Assembly: GCA_900547555.1 (NCBI GenBank)
Contig: URHG01000041.1
Location: 1 to 24,507, forward strand
Length of the DNA stretch: 24,507 bases
Direction: 5' to 3'
Origin: an uncultured Porphyromonadaceae bacterium
Lineage (GTDB): Bacteria > Bacteroidota > Bacteroidia > Bacteroidales > UBA11471
Shown here: positions 1 through 7,682 of the stretch, in pieces
Layout: each line of letters opens with the position of its first letter
Numbering within the stretch: the stretch's first letter is position 1
The notes under the pieces: model-generated
What the model was told of the DNA's origin: nothing
Databases searched by the model: none
The model's input: only the letters and a program-made list of their open reading frames with translations
Position numbers and translations under genes: made by a program

Positions 1-63
1 AAAGAAATGTACCTATGGATTTCAGGGACTAAGAGACATGGATTCAACTAAATAGCCAGCTAT

Positions 64-680
64 ATGAAAAAGATTTTTTTTATTTTGCTAGTGCTTCCAT
101 TATTATTCACTTTTTCTTGTGCCGGGTATTCATTCCTTATCGTTCTTGAATCGGTAGAATCCCCTGTAAATACTCGACAACAATTCGGTGAAAACAAAAT
201 TACGACCTTCCAAAATGACGGTAAGGATATCTGCCGGTATGAAGACGATTACATAGATATCATTTGGCAAGTGGGAGAAAACTATTTCTTTCTTGCCATG
301 AGAAACAAAACCAAACACATCATAAAAATCAATTGGGACGAGGCTTGTTGCGTCGATTACAACGGTATGACAGGAAGAGTATTGCATCAAGATACAAATT
401 CACAGACAGATATGAACCCCAAGGGATTTCTGCGATACCGGCAGGAGCAACTCTCTGTGATATAATTATCCCGACAGACAATATATCTTACAATAAACGT
501 TCAGGTTGGGGAAGTAAGTCTCTGATTCCTTGTAAAAAAGGGAATAGTATAGAAAGCGTTGATATGGCATCATCTTTCATAGGGAAAAAGATATCTGTTA
601 TTCTTCCTATTATCATAGAAAACGTGCAAAACGAATATACGTTTACTTTCAATGTCGTAGATTTTTGGAATAATTTCTAA
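64..680 (+). pseudogene. Frameshifted Bacteroidales lipoprotein of unknown function
   Basis: Two overlapping reading frames read as one protein if a single base is restored. Frame 1 (from ATG 64) gives a lipoprotein signal peptide with a lipobox ending in Cys19 (FTFSC), and remains protein-like up to about Thr111. The text then continues in the frame that stops at 680 with KFTDRYEPQGISAIPAGATL. The switch falls at the A-run 396-398, where one A appears to be missing. The repaired product would be about 205 residues, exported and anchored in a membrane by lipidation. I recognise the general look of a Bacteroides hypothetical lipoprotein but no function. As it stands, translation ends at 465 after 133 residues. 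It may be a decayed gene or a homopolymer sequencing error; the sequence cannot distinguish these. Confidence 0.7.
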
Positions 681-691
681 ATACAATCTTG

Positions 692-722
692 TTTGTCAAG
701 TGGATAAAGAATCCTATATTTG
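692..722 (+). promoter_or_regulatory. Bacteroides-type promoter for the 752 lipoprotein gene
   Basis: TTTG at 692-695 and TATATTTG at 715-722 are separated by 19 bp, an exact match to the TTTG / TAnnTTTG consensus of the primary Bacteroidota sigma factor. Transcription would start near 729, about 23 bases before the ATG at 752. Confidence 0.7.
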
Positions 723-751
723 TAACAACATAACTTTAATTTAAAGATTCG

Positions 752-1147
752 ATGAAAAAGATTTTTTACCTTTTGGCAGTACTGCCCTTGTTCCTTGTTT
801 CTTGCTCGAAAGAAGAGGAAGACGCAAATAGTAACGTTGACAACCTTGTGGGTACATGGCAAGTATCTTCTATTTACATAAAATACCCTACAAGTGGTGG
901 TGGGCCTATCTGGGTTCCTGACTCTCGTAATGATTATATAGAATTTTATCCAGATTATACCTACAAAAAATGGAACGAAAATTACAATGGTGATATTTAT
1001 TATTCTTCAACAGGAACATACAAGTTCGATGGATACAATATATCATTCGGTAAAAAAGGTTCGGGAGTGCTTATGCAGAGTGTAGGTATGTATGTCAAAT
1101 CTTTTGTATTGGAAATCGGGGACAATAGATACTCAAAAATAAAATAA
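752..1147 (+). CDS. Small lipoprotein with lipocalin-like features
   Basis: 131 residues. The N-terminus MKKIFYLLAVLPLFLVSC is a lipoprotein signal peptide with Cys18 as the predicted lipidated residue, followed by an acidic linker (SKEEED) of the kind seen in Bacteroidota surface-exposed lipoproteins. The mature part begins LVGTWQVSSIY and later has alternating strand-like segments (YIEFYPDYTYKKW, TGTYKFDGYNISF). This resembles the small lipocalin-like domains common in Bacteroidales lipoproteins, but the assignment is by eye. It has its own promoter just upstream and a hairpin just after the stop, so it looks monocistronic. The N-terminus is similar to that of the broken lipoprotein gene immediately upstream (both start MKKIF), which is likely convergent signal-peptide composition. 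Ligand and role are unknown. Confidence 0.7.
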   Translation: MKKIFYLLAVLPLFLVSCSKEEEDANSNVDNLVGTWQVSSIYIKYPTSGGGPIWVPDSRNDYIEFYPDYTYKKWNENYNGDIYYSSTGTYKFDGYNISFGKKGSGVLMQSVGMYVKSFVLEIGDNRYSKIK

Positions 1148-1162
1148 GATATTTATGAAAAT

Positions 1163-1185
1163 CGGAGCCGTCATGCTCCGCTTTT
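1163..1185. terminator. Hairpin terminator, probably bidirectional
   Basis: CGGAGC (1163-1168) pairs with GCTCCG (1175-1180) around a 6-base loop. It is followed by CTTTT on the plus strand and by ATTTT on the minus strand. It sits 15 bases after the 752 lipoprotein gene stop. The minus-strand gene ends inside it: its TGA (1171-1173) lies in the loop. Confidence 0.55.
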
Positions 1186-1636
1186 CCTTTCTCTCACGAT
1201 AACCTCTCCTTCGGTCTCTACCCCGCAGGAGCTCCCGTTTTTGTAGACATACACACGCGCCATATCTCCTTGCCGTATTTTTACATTCGCCCGGTCATAC
1301 AACGTTACGAATACTTTGGCACAATCTTTCACATCTATCGTAACGTCGCAATCGTGCCGTATGTAGACATCGGCCACCGAATACCGTCATACAGCAACAT
1401 ACCTCGACAGCAACCGTTCAGGGCCACCACACGACCTGTGTTGCGACGGTGTACCTCCTCGTCAATAAAAAATTGTTATCCCGTAATTGGTCGGCATCGA
1501 AATTCTGTTTGATGAAATCCAACGACGGGAAATCGTTTTTACACACGAAATTCATGCCATGCAAGGCTTTCTCTATAAGGCCCTGGCAGTCGGGATTTCC
1601 CCAGTCTGATACTTCTGCATTCGTAAATCGGATCAT
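1171..1636 (-). pseudogene. Doubly frameshifted hypothetical gene with ten-residue strand repeats
   Basis: Reading the minus strand from ATG 1636, three frames join into one convincing protein of about 155 residues. The first part (MIRFTNAEVSDWGNPDC...) runs to the T-run opposite 1467-1472. The middle part, IDEEVHRRNTGRVVALNGCC and on to LLYDG, is open only in a second frame. The last part (SVADVYIRHDCDV... to the TGA at 1171-1173) is in a third frame, switching near 1379-1383. Each junction is repaired by adding one base, and the total length (466) needs exactly two extra bases. The C-terminal half shows four ten-residue units (1228-1347) of the form xVxIxxxDxA, which suggests a stack of short beta strands. 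There is no signal peptide. I recognise the style of a Bacteroides hypothetical protein but no function. Confidence 0.65.
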
Positions 1637-1712
1637 TGGGGGAGATTATTGAGGCTAATATGTTGTCGGTTGAATAGACAGGTCGTGTGTAAATGAAAAA
1701 TTTCGGTAAAAA

Positions 1713-1746
1713 TTTGCTGAATATCGAAAGATTACAATTACTTTTG
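1713..1746 (+). promoter_or_regulatory. Bacteroides-type promoter for tig
   Basis: TTTG at 1713-1716 and TACTTTTG at 1739-1746, spaced 22 bp, slightly longer than the ideal 19-21. Transcription would start near 1753, giving a leader of about 100 bases before the tig ATG. The rest of 1637-1851 is A+T-rich with no ORF or other structure I can support. Confidence 0.5.
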
Positions 1747-1851
1747 CACCGTTAAAATTGTGGCCTTATGTGAAGTAAGTCTTTTTTATACGTTGATTTT
1801 ATTGTAATTCATTGAAAATAATATATATAATAACCAAATAGATTCGAAAGA

Positions 1852-3207
1852 ATGAACGTTTCACAAGAAAACACAAGCAAGGTTGCTGCCGTTGTAAAGG
1901 TAGGGATCGTGAAAGCTGATTATGAAGAAAAAGTAGAAAAGGCTTTGCGTACGTATCGTCAGAAAGCCAATATCCCCGGTTTCCGCAAGGGTATGGCTCC
2001 GATGGGTATGATAAAGAAAATGGTGGGAAAATCGATCCTGCTCGAAGAGATAAACAAATTGGTTTCGGAAAGCCTTTATAACTACATTAAAGATAACAAT
2101 CTGAATGTTTTGGGTGAACCTCTGCCTTCGGAATCACAAGCCGAAATAGATTTTGACAAACAAGAGGATTTTGAATTTTCTTTCGATGTCGCATTGGCTC
2201 CGGAAATCTCCCTGACCCTTTCCGACAAGGATAAAATCGATTATTATCGCATCGATATCGACGACGACATGGTCGCCAAACAGAAAGAGGCTCTCTGCAA
2301 TCGTTTCGGCGTTCAGCAACCCGTAGAAGAAGCCGGCGAAAAAGATATTGTAAAAGGACAGTTTGTGGAGCTCGGCGAAAATAATGCACCCAAAGAAGGT
2401 GGCATTTCGGTAGAGTCGTTGCTCACCCCGGCTTACCTCAAAGACGAAACGGAGAAAAATAAGTTCGTAGGGAAGAAAGTCGGCGATAAAGTCGTATTCA
2501 ATCCGTCGGTAGCTTGTGGCGGAAATGACACCGAACTGGCGGCCATGCTGCACATCGGAAAGGAGAATACGGCCGATATGAAATCCGATTTCGAAGTAGA
2601 GATCACCTCTATTCTCGGTTTTAAACCGGCAGAGTTGGGTCAGGAGCTTTATGACAATGCTTTCGGAAAAGATGTCGTAAAAACCGAAGAAGAATTTACC
2701 GCTAAAATTCGTGAAATGCTTGCTGCTCAGATGCAGCCCGAGAGCGATTATAAGTTCGGTCTCGATGCTCGCACCGCATTGGAAGCAAAAGTGGGTGAAA
2801 TAGAACTTCCCGACGATTTGTTGAGACGTTGGCTGGTCGTAACGGGCGAAAAACGTACGGCAGAATCTGTTGCCGAAGAGTACCCCAAGATGGTTCCCGA
2901 CTTGAAGTGGCAACTTATAAAAGAGGAAATCGTGCGGAAATATGAAGTGAAAGTCGACGATGCCGATATGCTCGAAATGGCCAAGAAAGCCACGCGGGCA
3001 CAGTTTGCACAATACGGCATGATGAATGTTCCCGATGATTTGCTCGATAAGTATGCTTCGGATATGCTCAAAGATAAAAAAATCGTAAGCAATATCGCCG
3101 AACGTGCTACCGAAGAAAAAATCATTGCAACGATCAAGTCGCATGTAACTTTGAATGAGAAAAACATCTCGGTCGAAGATTTTTACAAAATGTTTGAAAA
3201 CAATTAA
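1852..3207 (+). CDS. tig: Trigger factor, ribosome-associated chaperone
   Basis: 451 residues, near the usual family length. Trigger factor docks at the ribosomal exit tunnel and shields nascent chains in the cytoplasm. The ribosome-docking signature GFRKGMAP is at residues 43-50, inside an N-terminal domain rich in Lys and Glu. The middle region (about 150-250) corresponds to the FKBP-type isomerase domain, but I see little of the canonical FKBP active-site pattern, as I would expect for the divergent Bacteroidota versions. The rest is the helical C-terminal chaperone domain, ending EDFYKMFENN. The ATG at 1852 has no Shine-Dalgarno, as for neighbouring genes. It has its own promoter and a strong terminator, so it is separate from clpP-clpX, although the order tig, clpP, clpX is widely conserved and links folding with degradation. 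Confidence 0.95.
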   Translation: MNVSQENTSKVAAVVKVGIVKADYEEKVEKALRTYRQKANIPGFRKGMAPMGMIKKMVGKSILLEEINKLVSESLYNYIKDNNLNVLGEPLPSESQAEIDFDKQEDFEFSFDVALAPEISLTLSDKDKIDYYRIDIDDDMVAKQKEALCNRFGVQQPVEEAGEKDIVKGQFVELGENNAPKEGGISVESLLTPAYLKDETEKNKFVGKKVGDKVVFNPSVACGGNDTELAAMLHIGKENTADMKSDFEVEITSILGFKPAELGQELYDNAFGKDVVKTEEEFTAKIREMLAAQMQPESDYKFGLDARTALEAKVGEIELPDDLLRRWLVVTGEKRTAESVAEEYPKMVPDLKWQLIKEEIVRKYEVKVDDADMLEMAKKATRAQFAQYGMMNVPDDLLDKYASDMLKDKKIVSNIAERATEEKIIATIKSHVTLNEKNISVEDFYKMFENN

Positions 3208-3225
3208 TTGGATATTATTGTTCGT

Positions 3226-3258
3226 AAAAAATCAGCCCCCAATCCGGGCTGATTTTTT
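3226..3258 (+). terminator. Rho-independent terminator of tig
   Basis: A 13-bp perfect stem: AAAAAATCAGCCC (3226-3238) with GGGCTGATTTTTT (3246-3258), 7-base loop. The A/T ends provide the U-tract. It starts 18 bases after the tig stop. Confidence 0.9.
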
Positions 3259-3301
3259 ATGCCTATAAATAAACCTTATTCTCTCTCAAAAAAACTCAAA
3301 A

Positions 3302-3333
3302 TTTGCGGAATAATGGTTTTATCATTATCTTTG
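3302..3333 (+). promoter_or_regulatory. Bacteroides-type promoter for clpP-clpX
   Basis: TTTG at 3302-3305 and TATCTTTG at 3326-3333 with 20-bp spacing, an exact consensus match. Transcription would start near 3340, leaving a leader of about 30 bases before ATG 3371. It also rules out the upstream in-frame TTG at 3335, which would fall at or before the transcription start. Confidence 0.75.
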
Positions 3334-3370
3334 TTTGAAGAAAAATTTAGTAACCCAAACCATTTTGATT

Positions 3371-4045
3371 ATGGCAGACGATTTTAGAAAATATGCGACC
3401 AAACATTTGGGAATGAATGGCCTTGCCTTGGATAAATATATCGATATAACAAGTAGTTATATTTCTCCTACGATTATTGAGGAGCGGCAGTTGAACGTGG
3501 CTCAAATGGATGTGTTCTCTCGTTTGATGATGGATCGCATCATTTTTCTCGGAACGCAAGTCGACGATTATACCGCCAATGTGATTCAGGCCCAATTGCT
3601 GTATCTCGACTCGTCCGATCCGGGAAAAGACATATCGATTTATCTTAATACGCCGGGAGGAAGTGTTTATGCCGGACTGGGCATTTACGACACCATGCAA
3701 TATATCTCGAGCGACGTGTCTACGATATGCACCGGTATGGCCGCTTCGATGGGGGCCGTTTTGTTGGTTGCCGGGACTACCGGCAAGCGTTTTGCCTTGC
3801 AACATTCCCGGGTAATGATACACCAGCCGATGGGCGGAGCACAAGGGCAAGCCTCCGATATAGAAATCACCGCCCGGGAAATACAGAAATTGAAAAAAGA
3901 ACTTTATACTATTATCGCCGACCATTCGGGCAAACCGTATGAACAGATAGAGAAGGATTCGGATCGTGATTATTGGATGACGGCGGCCGAAGCAAAAGAG
4001 TACGGTATGATAGATGAAGTGCTTGTACGTGCAAAAAGTAAATAA
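3371..4045 (+). CDS. clpP: ATP-dependent Clp protease proteolytic subunit
   Basis: 224 residues from ATG 3371 (MADDFRKYATKH). An in-frame TTG at 3335 would add 12 residues, but it lies at the promoter. ClpP forms the double-heptameric serine-protease barrel that degrades substrates fed by ClpX. The catalytic triad is visible: Ser126 in GMAASMGA, His151 in VMIHQPMGG, and Asp200 in DRDYWM. The oligomer-contact segment NTPGGSVYAG is at 93-102. The N-terminus is some 25 residues longer than the mature E. coli form; a propeptide removed by self-cleavage is possible but not shown. Its stop TAA shares one base with the clpX start, so translation of the two subunits is probably coupled. Confidence 0.96.
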   Translation: MADDFRKYATKHLGMNGLALDKYIDITSSYISPTIIEERQLNVAQMDVFSRLMMDRIIFLGTQVDDYTANVIQAQLLYLDSSDPGKDISIYLNTPGGSVYAGLGIYDTMQYISSDVSTICTGMAASMGAVLLVAGTTGKRFALQHSRVMIHQPMGGAQGQASDIEITAREIQKLKKELYTIIADHSGKPYEQIEKDSDRDYWMTAAEAKEYGMIDEVLVRAKSK

Positions 4046-5283
4046 TGGCAAAGGAAACAATAAAAGATCGTTGCTCTTTTTGCGGACGGAGTGAGAGGGA
4101 AGTAGGCTTCCCGTTATTGACCGGTTACACGGGTTGTATTTGCGTCGATTGTGCCGAACAGGCCTCTATTGCGGCTCGGGAGATAAAACAGAAAGTGTCG
4201 GATTTGCAATTCGGCCTCGATGAATTGCCGAAACCGAAAGAGATAAAGGCTTTTCTCGACCAGTATGTTATCGGTCAGGACGATGCCAAACGTTATCTTT
4301 CGGTAGCCGTCTACAACCATTACAAGCGGTTGATGCAGTATAAAAAAGAGCAAAAGACCGATGATGTAGAGATAGAGAAATCGAATATCATTATGGTCGG
4401 GCATACGGGAACCGGAAAAACCCTTTTGGCAAAAACAATTGCCAAATTGTTGAAAGTTCCCTTCACGATTGTCGATGCTACCGTACTTACCGAAGCCGGA
4501 TATGTCGGCGAAGACATAGAAAGCATTCTTACGCGATTGTTACAGGTTTCGGATTATGATGTGAATGCAGCCGAACGAGGTATTGTATTTATCGATGAAA
4601 TTGACAAAATTGCCCGGAAAGGAGATAATCCATCGATAACCCGTGATGTGAGCGGAGAAGGCGTGCAACAAGGATTGTTGAAATTGCTCGAGGGATCGGT
4701 CGTGAATGTGCCCCCGCAAGGCGGCCGCAAACACCCCGACCAAAAGATGATACCCGTCAATACGAAGGATATTCTCTTTATTTGTGGCGGAGCTTTTGAC
4801 GGCATAGAAAAGAAAATCGCCATGCGCCTGAATACGAAGGTAGTAGGTTATGGCGTAGATAAAAAACGCGATGCCATAGATCGGGAAAATTTGTTGCAAT
4901 ATATCACACCGCAAGATTTGAAATCATTCGGTTTGATTCCCGAAATCATAGGCCGTTTGCCGATATTGACCTATCTTGATCCGCTCGATCGTGAGGCTTT
5001 GCGCCAGATATTGACGGAACCCAAAAATTCCATCATCAAACAGTACATAAAAATGTTTGAAATAGATGGGATTCATTTATCTTTCGATAAAGAAGCTCTC
5101 GATTTTATGGTAGATAAGTCGATCGAGTTCAAGTTGGGAGCACGAGGTTTACGTTCTATTGTCGAGGCGATTATGATCGATGCCATGTTTGAGTTGCCGT
5201 CGACCGATTGCAAAGAGTTGCATATCACCCGGGCATACGCCGAAGAAAAAATGAAAAAAGCCAATATGCACATATTGCATTAA
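4045..5283 (+). CDS. clpX: ATP-dependent Clp protease ATP-binding subunit ClpX
   Basis: 412 residues. ClpX is the hexameric AAA+ unfoldase that recognises tagged substrates and threads them into ClpP. The N-terminal zinc-binding domain has C10-x2-C13 and C33-x2-C36. The AAA+ core shows Walker A GHTGTGKT (119-126), pore-1 loop GYVG (152-155), Walker B VFIDEID (181-187), the arginine-finger segment PEIIGRLP (299-306) and sensor 2 GARGLR (365-370). The loop that docks ClpP reads VGY (267-269) rather than the IGF of E. coli, at the same position. The start overlaps the clpP stop by one base (TAATG). No clear terminator follows; a new promoter begins 17 bases after the stop. Confidence 0.97.
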   Translation: MAKETIKDRCSFCGRSEREVGFPLLTGYTGCICVDCAEQASIAAREIKQKVSDLQFGLDELPKPKEIKAFLDQYVIGQDDAKRYLSVAVYNHYKRLMQYKKEQKTDDVEIEKSNIIMVGHTGTGKTLLAKTIAKLLKVPFTIVDATVLTEAGYVGEDIESILTRLLQVSDYDVNAAERGIVFIDEIDKIARKGDNPSITRDVSGEGVQQGLLKLLEGSVVNVPPQGGRKHPDQKMIPVNTKDILFICGGAFDGIEKKIAMRLNTKVVGYGVDKKRDAIDRENLLQYITPQDLKSFGLIPEIIGRLPILTYLDPLDREALRQILTEPKNSIIKQYIKMFEIDGIHLSFDKEALDFMVDKSIEFKLGARGLRSIVEAIMIDAMFELPSTDCKELHITRAYAEEKMKKANMHILH

Positions 5284-5300
5284 AAATTTAAGAGGAGAAA

Positions 5301-5331
5301 TTTGTATAGTGAAAGAAAATTCATAAATTTG
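5301..5331 (+). promoter_or_regulatory. Bacteroides-type promoter for recQ
   Basis: TTTG at 5301-5304 and TAAATTTG at 5324-5331, spaced 19 bp, matches the consensus exactly. Transcription would begin near 5338. A small dyad, CATAATC (5334-5340) and GATTATG (5344-5350) with a 3-base loop, covers the predicted start, so it could be an operator or a short 5' hairpin. Confidence 0.65.
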
Positions 5332-5382
5332 TTCATAATCACAGATTATGCGTGCTGAAAATCGACTATAAAATAAATCCTT

Positions 5383-7563
5383 ATGACAACGAAAAACGAT
5401 TTGACCGCTGCTTTGAAGAAGCATTTCGGGTTCGATACCTTCAAGGGAAACCAAGAAGCGATTATCAAGAATCTGCTTGCCGGGAATGACACGTTTGTGC
5501 TGATGCCTACGGGAGGAGGTAAATCGCTTTGTTACCAATTACCTTCTTTATTATCGGAAGGAACGGCCGTTGTTATATCGCCGCTGATTGCCTTGATGAA
5601 AAATCAAGTCGACGCCATGCGGAATTTCAGCGAAGAAGATGGAGTCGCTCATTTTATAAATTCGTCGTTGAACAAAGCATCGATCGATTTGGTAAAAGAA
5701 GATATCCTGTCGGGTAAAACCAAACTCCTTTACGTGGCACCCGAATCTCTTACCAAAGAGGAAAATATCGAATTTCTGAAACAAGTGAAAATCTCGTTTT
5801 ATGCAGTGGACGAGGCTCATTGTATATCGGAATGGGGACACGATTTCCGCCCGGAGTATCGTCGCATTCGTCCCATTATCAACGAGATCGGTTCTCGGCC
5901 GTTGATTGCCCTTACGGCAACGGCAACACCGAAAGTACAACACGATATTCAGAAGAATCTGGGTATGACCGATGCTGCGGTTTTCAAATCATCATTCAAC
6001 CGACCGAATTTGTATTATGAGGTTCGCCCCAAAACGCAGAATGTCGATAAAGATATTATCAAATACATAAAGTCCCAACCCGGGAAGTCGGGTATCATTT
6101 ACTGCCTGAGCCGTAAGAAAGTGGAGGAATTGGCCGAAACGCTCAAAGTAAACGGTATCAATGCTTTACCCTACCATGCGGGAATGGACTCCAATACACG
6201 TACCCATAATCAGGACGCTTTTTTGCTGGAAGAAGTCGATGTGATCGTGGCAACGATTGCGTTTGGTATGGGTATCGATAAACCCGATGTGCGGTTTGTA
6301 ATTCACTACGATATACCGAAAAGTCTCGAAGGTTACTATCAGGAGACCGGCCGTGCGGGCCGAGACGGAGGGGAAGGCCAATGTATAACCTTCTATATCA
6401 ATAAAGATTTGCAGAAGTTGGAGAAGTTTATGCAAGGAAAACCTATTGCCGAACAGGAAATAGGCAAACAACTTCTGCTCGAGACCGCAGCGTATGCCGA
6501 GTCGTCGGTATGTCGTCGTAAATTGTTGTTGCACTATTTCGGGGAAGAGTATACCGAAGAAAATTGTGGAAATTGTGACAACTGTTTAAACCCGAAAAAA
6601 CAAGTGGAAGCTCAGGATATGTTATGTGCGGTATTAGATACCGTAATAGCTCTTAAAGAAAAATTCAAAGCCGATCACGTCATCGACGTGTTGATGGGAA
6701 AAGAGACCTCTGAAATATTGTCGTACAATCAAGATGAATTGGAGGTTTTCGGTTGCGGACAAGGTGAAGATGAAAAGAAATGGGCGACTGTCATACGTCA
6801 AGCCCTTATCGCCGGATATTTGGATAAAGATATAGAAAATTACGGCTTGTTGAAGATAACGAAAGCCGGACATGAATTTCTCAAACATCCGGTCTCGTTT
6901 AAGATTGTCCAGGACAACGATTTCGATGAAGTAGAAGAGGAAGCACCCATGAAAGGCGGTGGCGTATGTGCTGTCGATCCCGTATTGTATGCCATACTCA
7001 AAGATTTGCGGAAGAAAATTGCCAAAAAACTGGAACTTCCGCCGTATGTGATATTCCAAGATCCATCGCTGGAAGCTATGGCGACCACTTATCCCGTTAC
7101 GCTCGACGAGTTGCAAAATATTCCCGGGGTAGGGGCTGGTAAGGCAAAACGTTATGGAGAAGAATTTGTAAAGGTCATTAAGAAGCATTGTGACGAGAAT
7201 GAGATAGAGCGACCCGAAGATTTGCGTGTTCGTACGGTTGCCAATAAGTCCAAGTTGAAAGTTTCTATTATTCAAGGAATCGATCGCAAGATAGCGCTTG
7301 ACGAATTGGCGGAGTCGAAAGGATTGGAATTTTCCGATCTGCTCGACGAGGTGGAAGCCATCGTATATTCCGGAACAAAAATCAACATCGATTATTTCTT
7401 GGATGAAGTGATGGACGAAGATCATGTCGAAGATATTTTTGACTATTTTAAAGAGGCGGAGAGCGACGATCTCGAAGCGGCTATCGAAGAGCTGGGTAGA
7501 GAATATACCGAGGAAGAAATCCGGTTGGTACGTATCAAATTCCTCTCGGAAATGGGTAATTGA
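5383..7563 (+). CDS. recQ: ATP-dependent DNA helicase RecQ (HRDC type)
   Basis: 726 residues, longer than E. coli RecQ (about 610). RecQ unwinds DNA 3' to 5' during recombination repair and restart of stalled forks. Helicase motifs are all present: Walker A TGGGKS (43-48), DEAH (143-146) in AVDEAHCISEWGHDF, motif III LTATAT, and motif VI QETGRAGRDG (320-329). Zinc ligands are C377, C395, C398 and C401. An HRDC domain follows at about 530-605, with the hairpin IPGVGAGKAKRYGEEF. Beyond it, about 110 residues end in TEEEIRLVRIKFLSEMGN and resemble the helix-turn-helix extension found in Bacteroidota RecQ proteins. It is transcribed from its own promoter and closed by a strong terminator. A second, shorter RecQ-type gene lies about 15 kb away on the other strand. 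Confidence 0.95.
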   Translation: MTTKNDLTAALKKHFGFDTFKGNQEAIIKNLLAGNDTFVLMPTGGGKSLCYQLPSLLSEGTAVVISPLIALMKNQVDAMRNFSEEDGVAHFINSSLNKASIDLVKEDILSGKTKLLYVAPESLTKEENIEFLKQVKISFYAVDEAHCISEWGHDFRPEYRRIRPIINEIGSRPLIALTATATPKVQHDIQKNLGMTDAAVFKSSFNRPNLYYEVRPKTQNVDKDIIKYIKSQPGKSGIIYCLSRKKVEELAETLKVNGINALPYHAGMDSNTRTHNQDAFLLEEVDVIVATIAFGMGIDKPDVRFVIHYDIPKSLEGYYQETGRAGRDGGEGQCITFYINKDLQKLEKFMQGKPIAEQEIGKQLLLETAAYAESSVCRRKLLLHYFGEEYTEENCGNCDNCLNPKKQVEAQDMLCAVLDTVIALKEKFKADHVIDVLMGKETSEILSYNQDELEVFGCGQGEDEKKWATVIRQALIAGYLDKDIENYGLLKITKAGHEFLKHPVSFKIVQDNDFDEVEEEAPMKGGGVCAVDPVLYAILKDLRKKIAKKLELPPYVIFQDPSLEAMATTYPVTLDELQNIPGVGAGKAKRYGEEFVKVIKKHCDENEIERPEDLRVRTVANKSKLKVSIIQGIDRKIALDELAESKGLEFSDLLDEVEAIVYSGTKINIDYFLDEVMDEDHVEDIFDYFKEAESDDLEAAIEELGREYTEEEIRLVRIKFLSEMGN

Positions 7564-7583
7564 TACCTTTATTATACAGATTG

Positions 7584-7610
7584 AAAGGGCGGAAATTTCC
7601 GCCCTTTTTT
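7584..7610 (+). terminator. Rho-independent terminator of recQ
   Basis: A perfect inverted repeat, AAAGGGCGGAAA (7584-7595) and TTTCCGCCCTTT (7596-7607), ends in a run of six T (7605-7610). It lies 20 bases after the recQ stop. The AAATTT centre forms the tight loop. Confidence 0.9.
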
Positions 7611-7682
7611 ATTATACGAAAAATAAAACGATAAAAAGAGTAAAAAAGATTTTTCACATCTCCATTCTTGCAAAAAAATGCG

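Noticed and set aside
1..63. Possible 3' end of an upstream gene (two frames open from the first base, stopping at 51 and 55).
   Set aside because: Fewer than 20 codons in each frame and no recognisable motif; cannot tell whether either is coding.
64..680. Programmed ribosomal frameshifting as an explanation for the split lipoprotein.
   Set aside because: The site has only a three-A run, no canonical slippery heptamer and no evident downstream stem-loop; a simple deletion is more economical.
1428..1689. 12-base inverted match (CACACGACCTGT at 1428-1439 and its complement at 1678-1689) around the left of the reverse-strand gene.
   Set aside because: Several such matches are expected by chance in 24.5 kb; one copy lies within coding sequence and no mobile-element gene is between them.
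2134..3144. 336-codon open frame antisense to tig.
   Set aside because: Composition is that of a shadow frame (Phe- and Ile-rich, no motif) and the sense strand is clearly trigger factor.
3347..4060. 237-codon open frame antisense to clpP.
   Set aside because: Shadow of a confident gene, no motif, no promoter in that direction.
6634..7425. 263-codon open frame antisense to recQ.
   Set aside because: Shadow frame; the sense frame carries zinc and HRDC signatures through the same bases.
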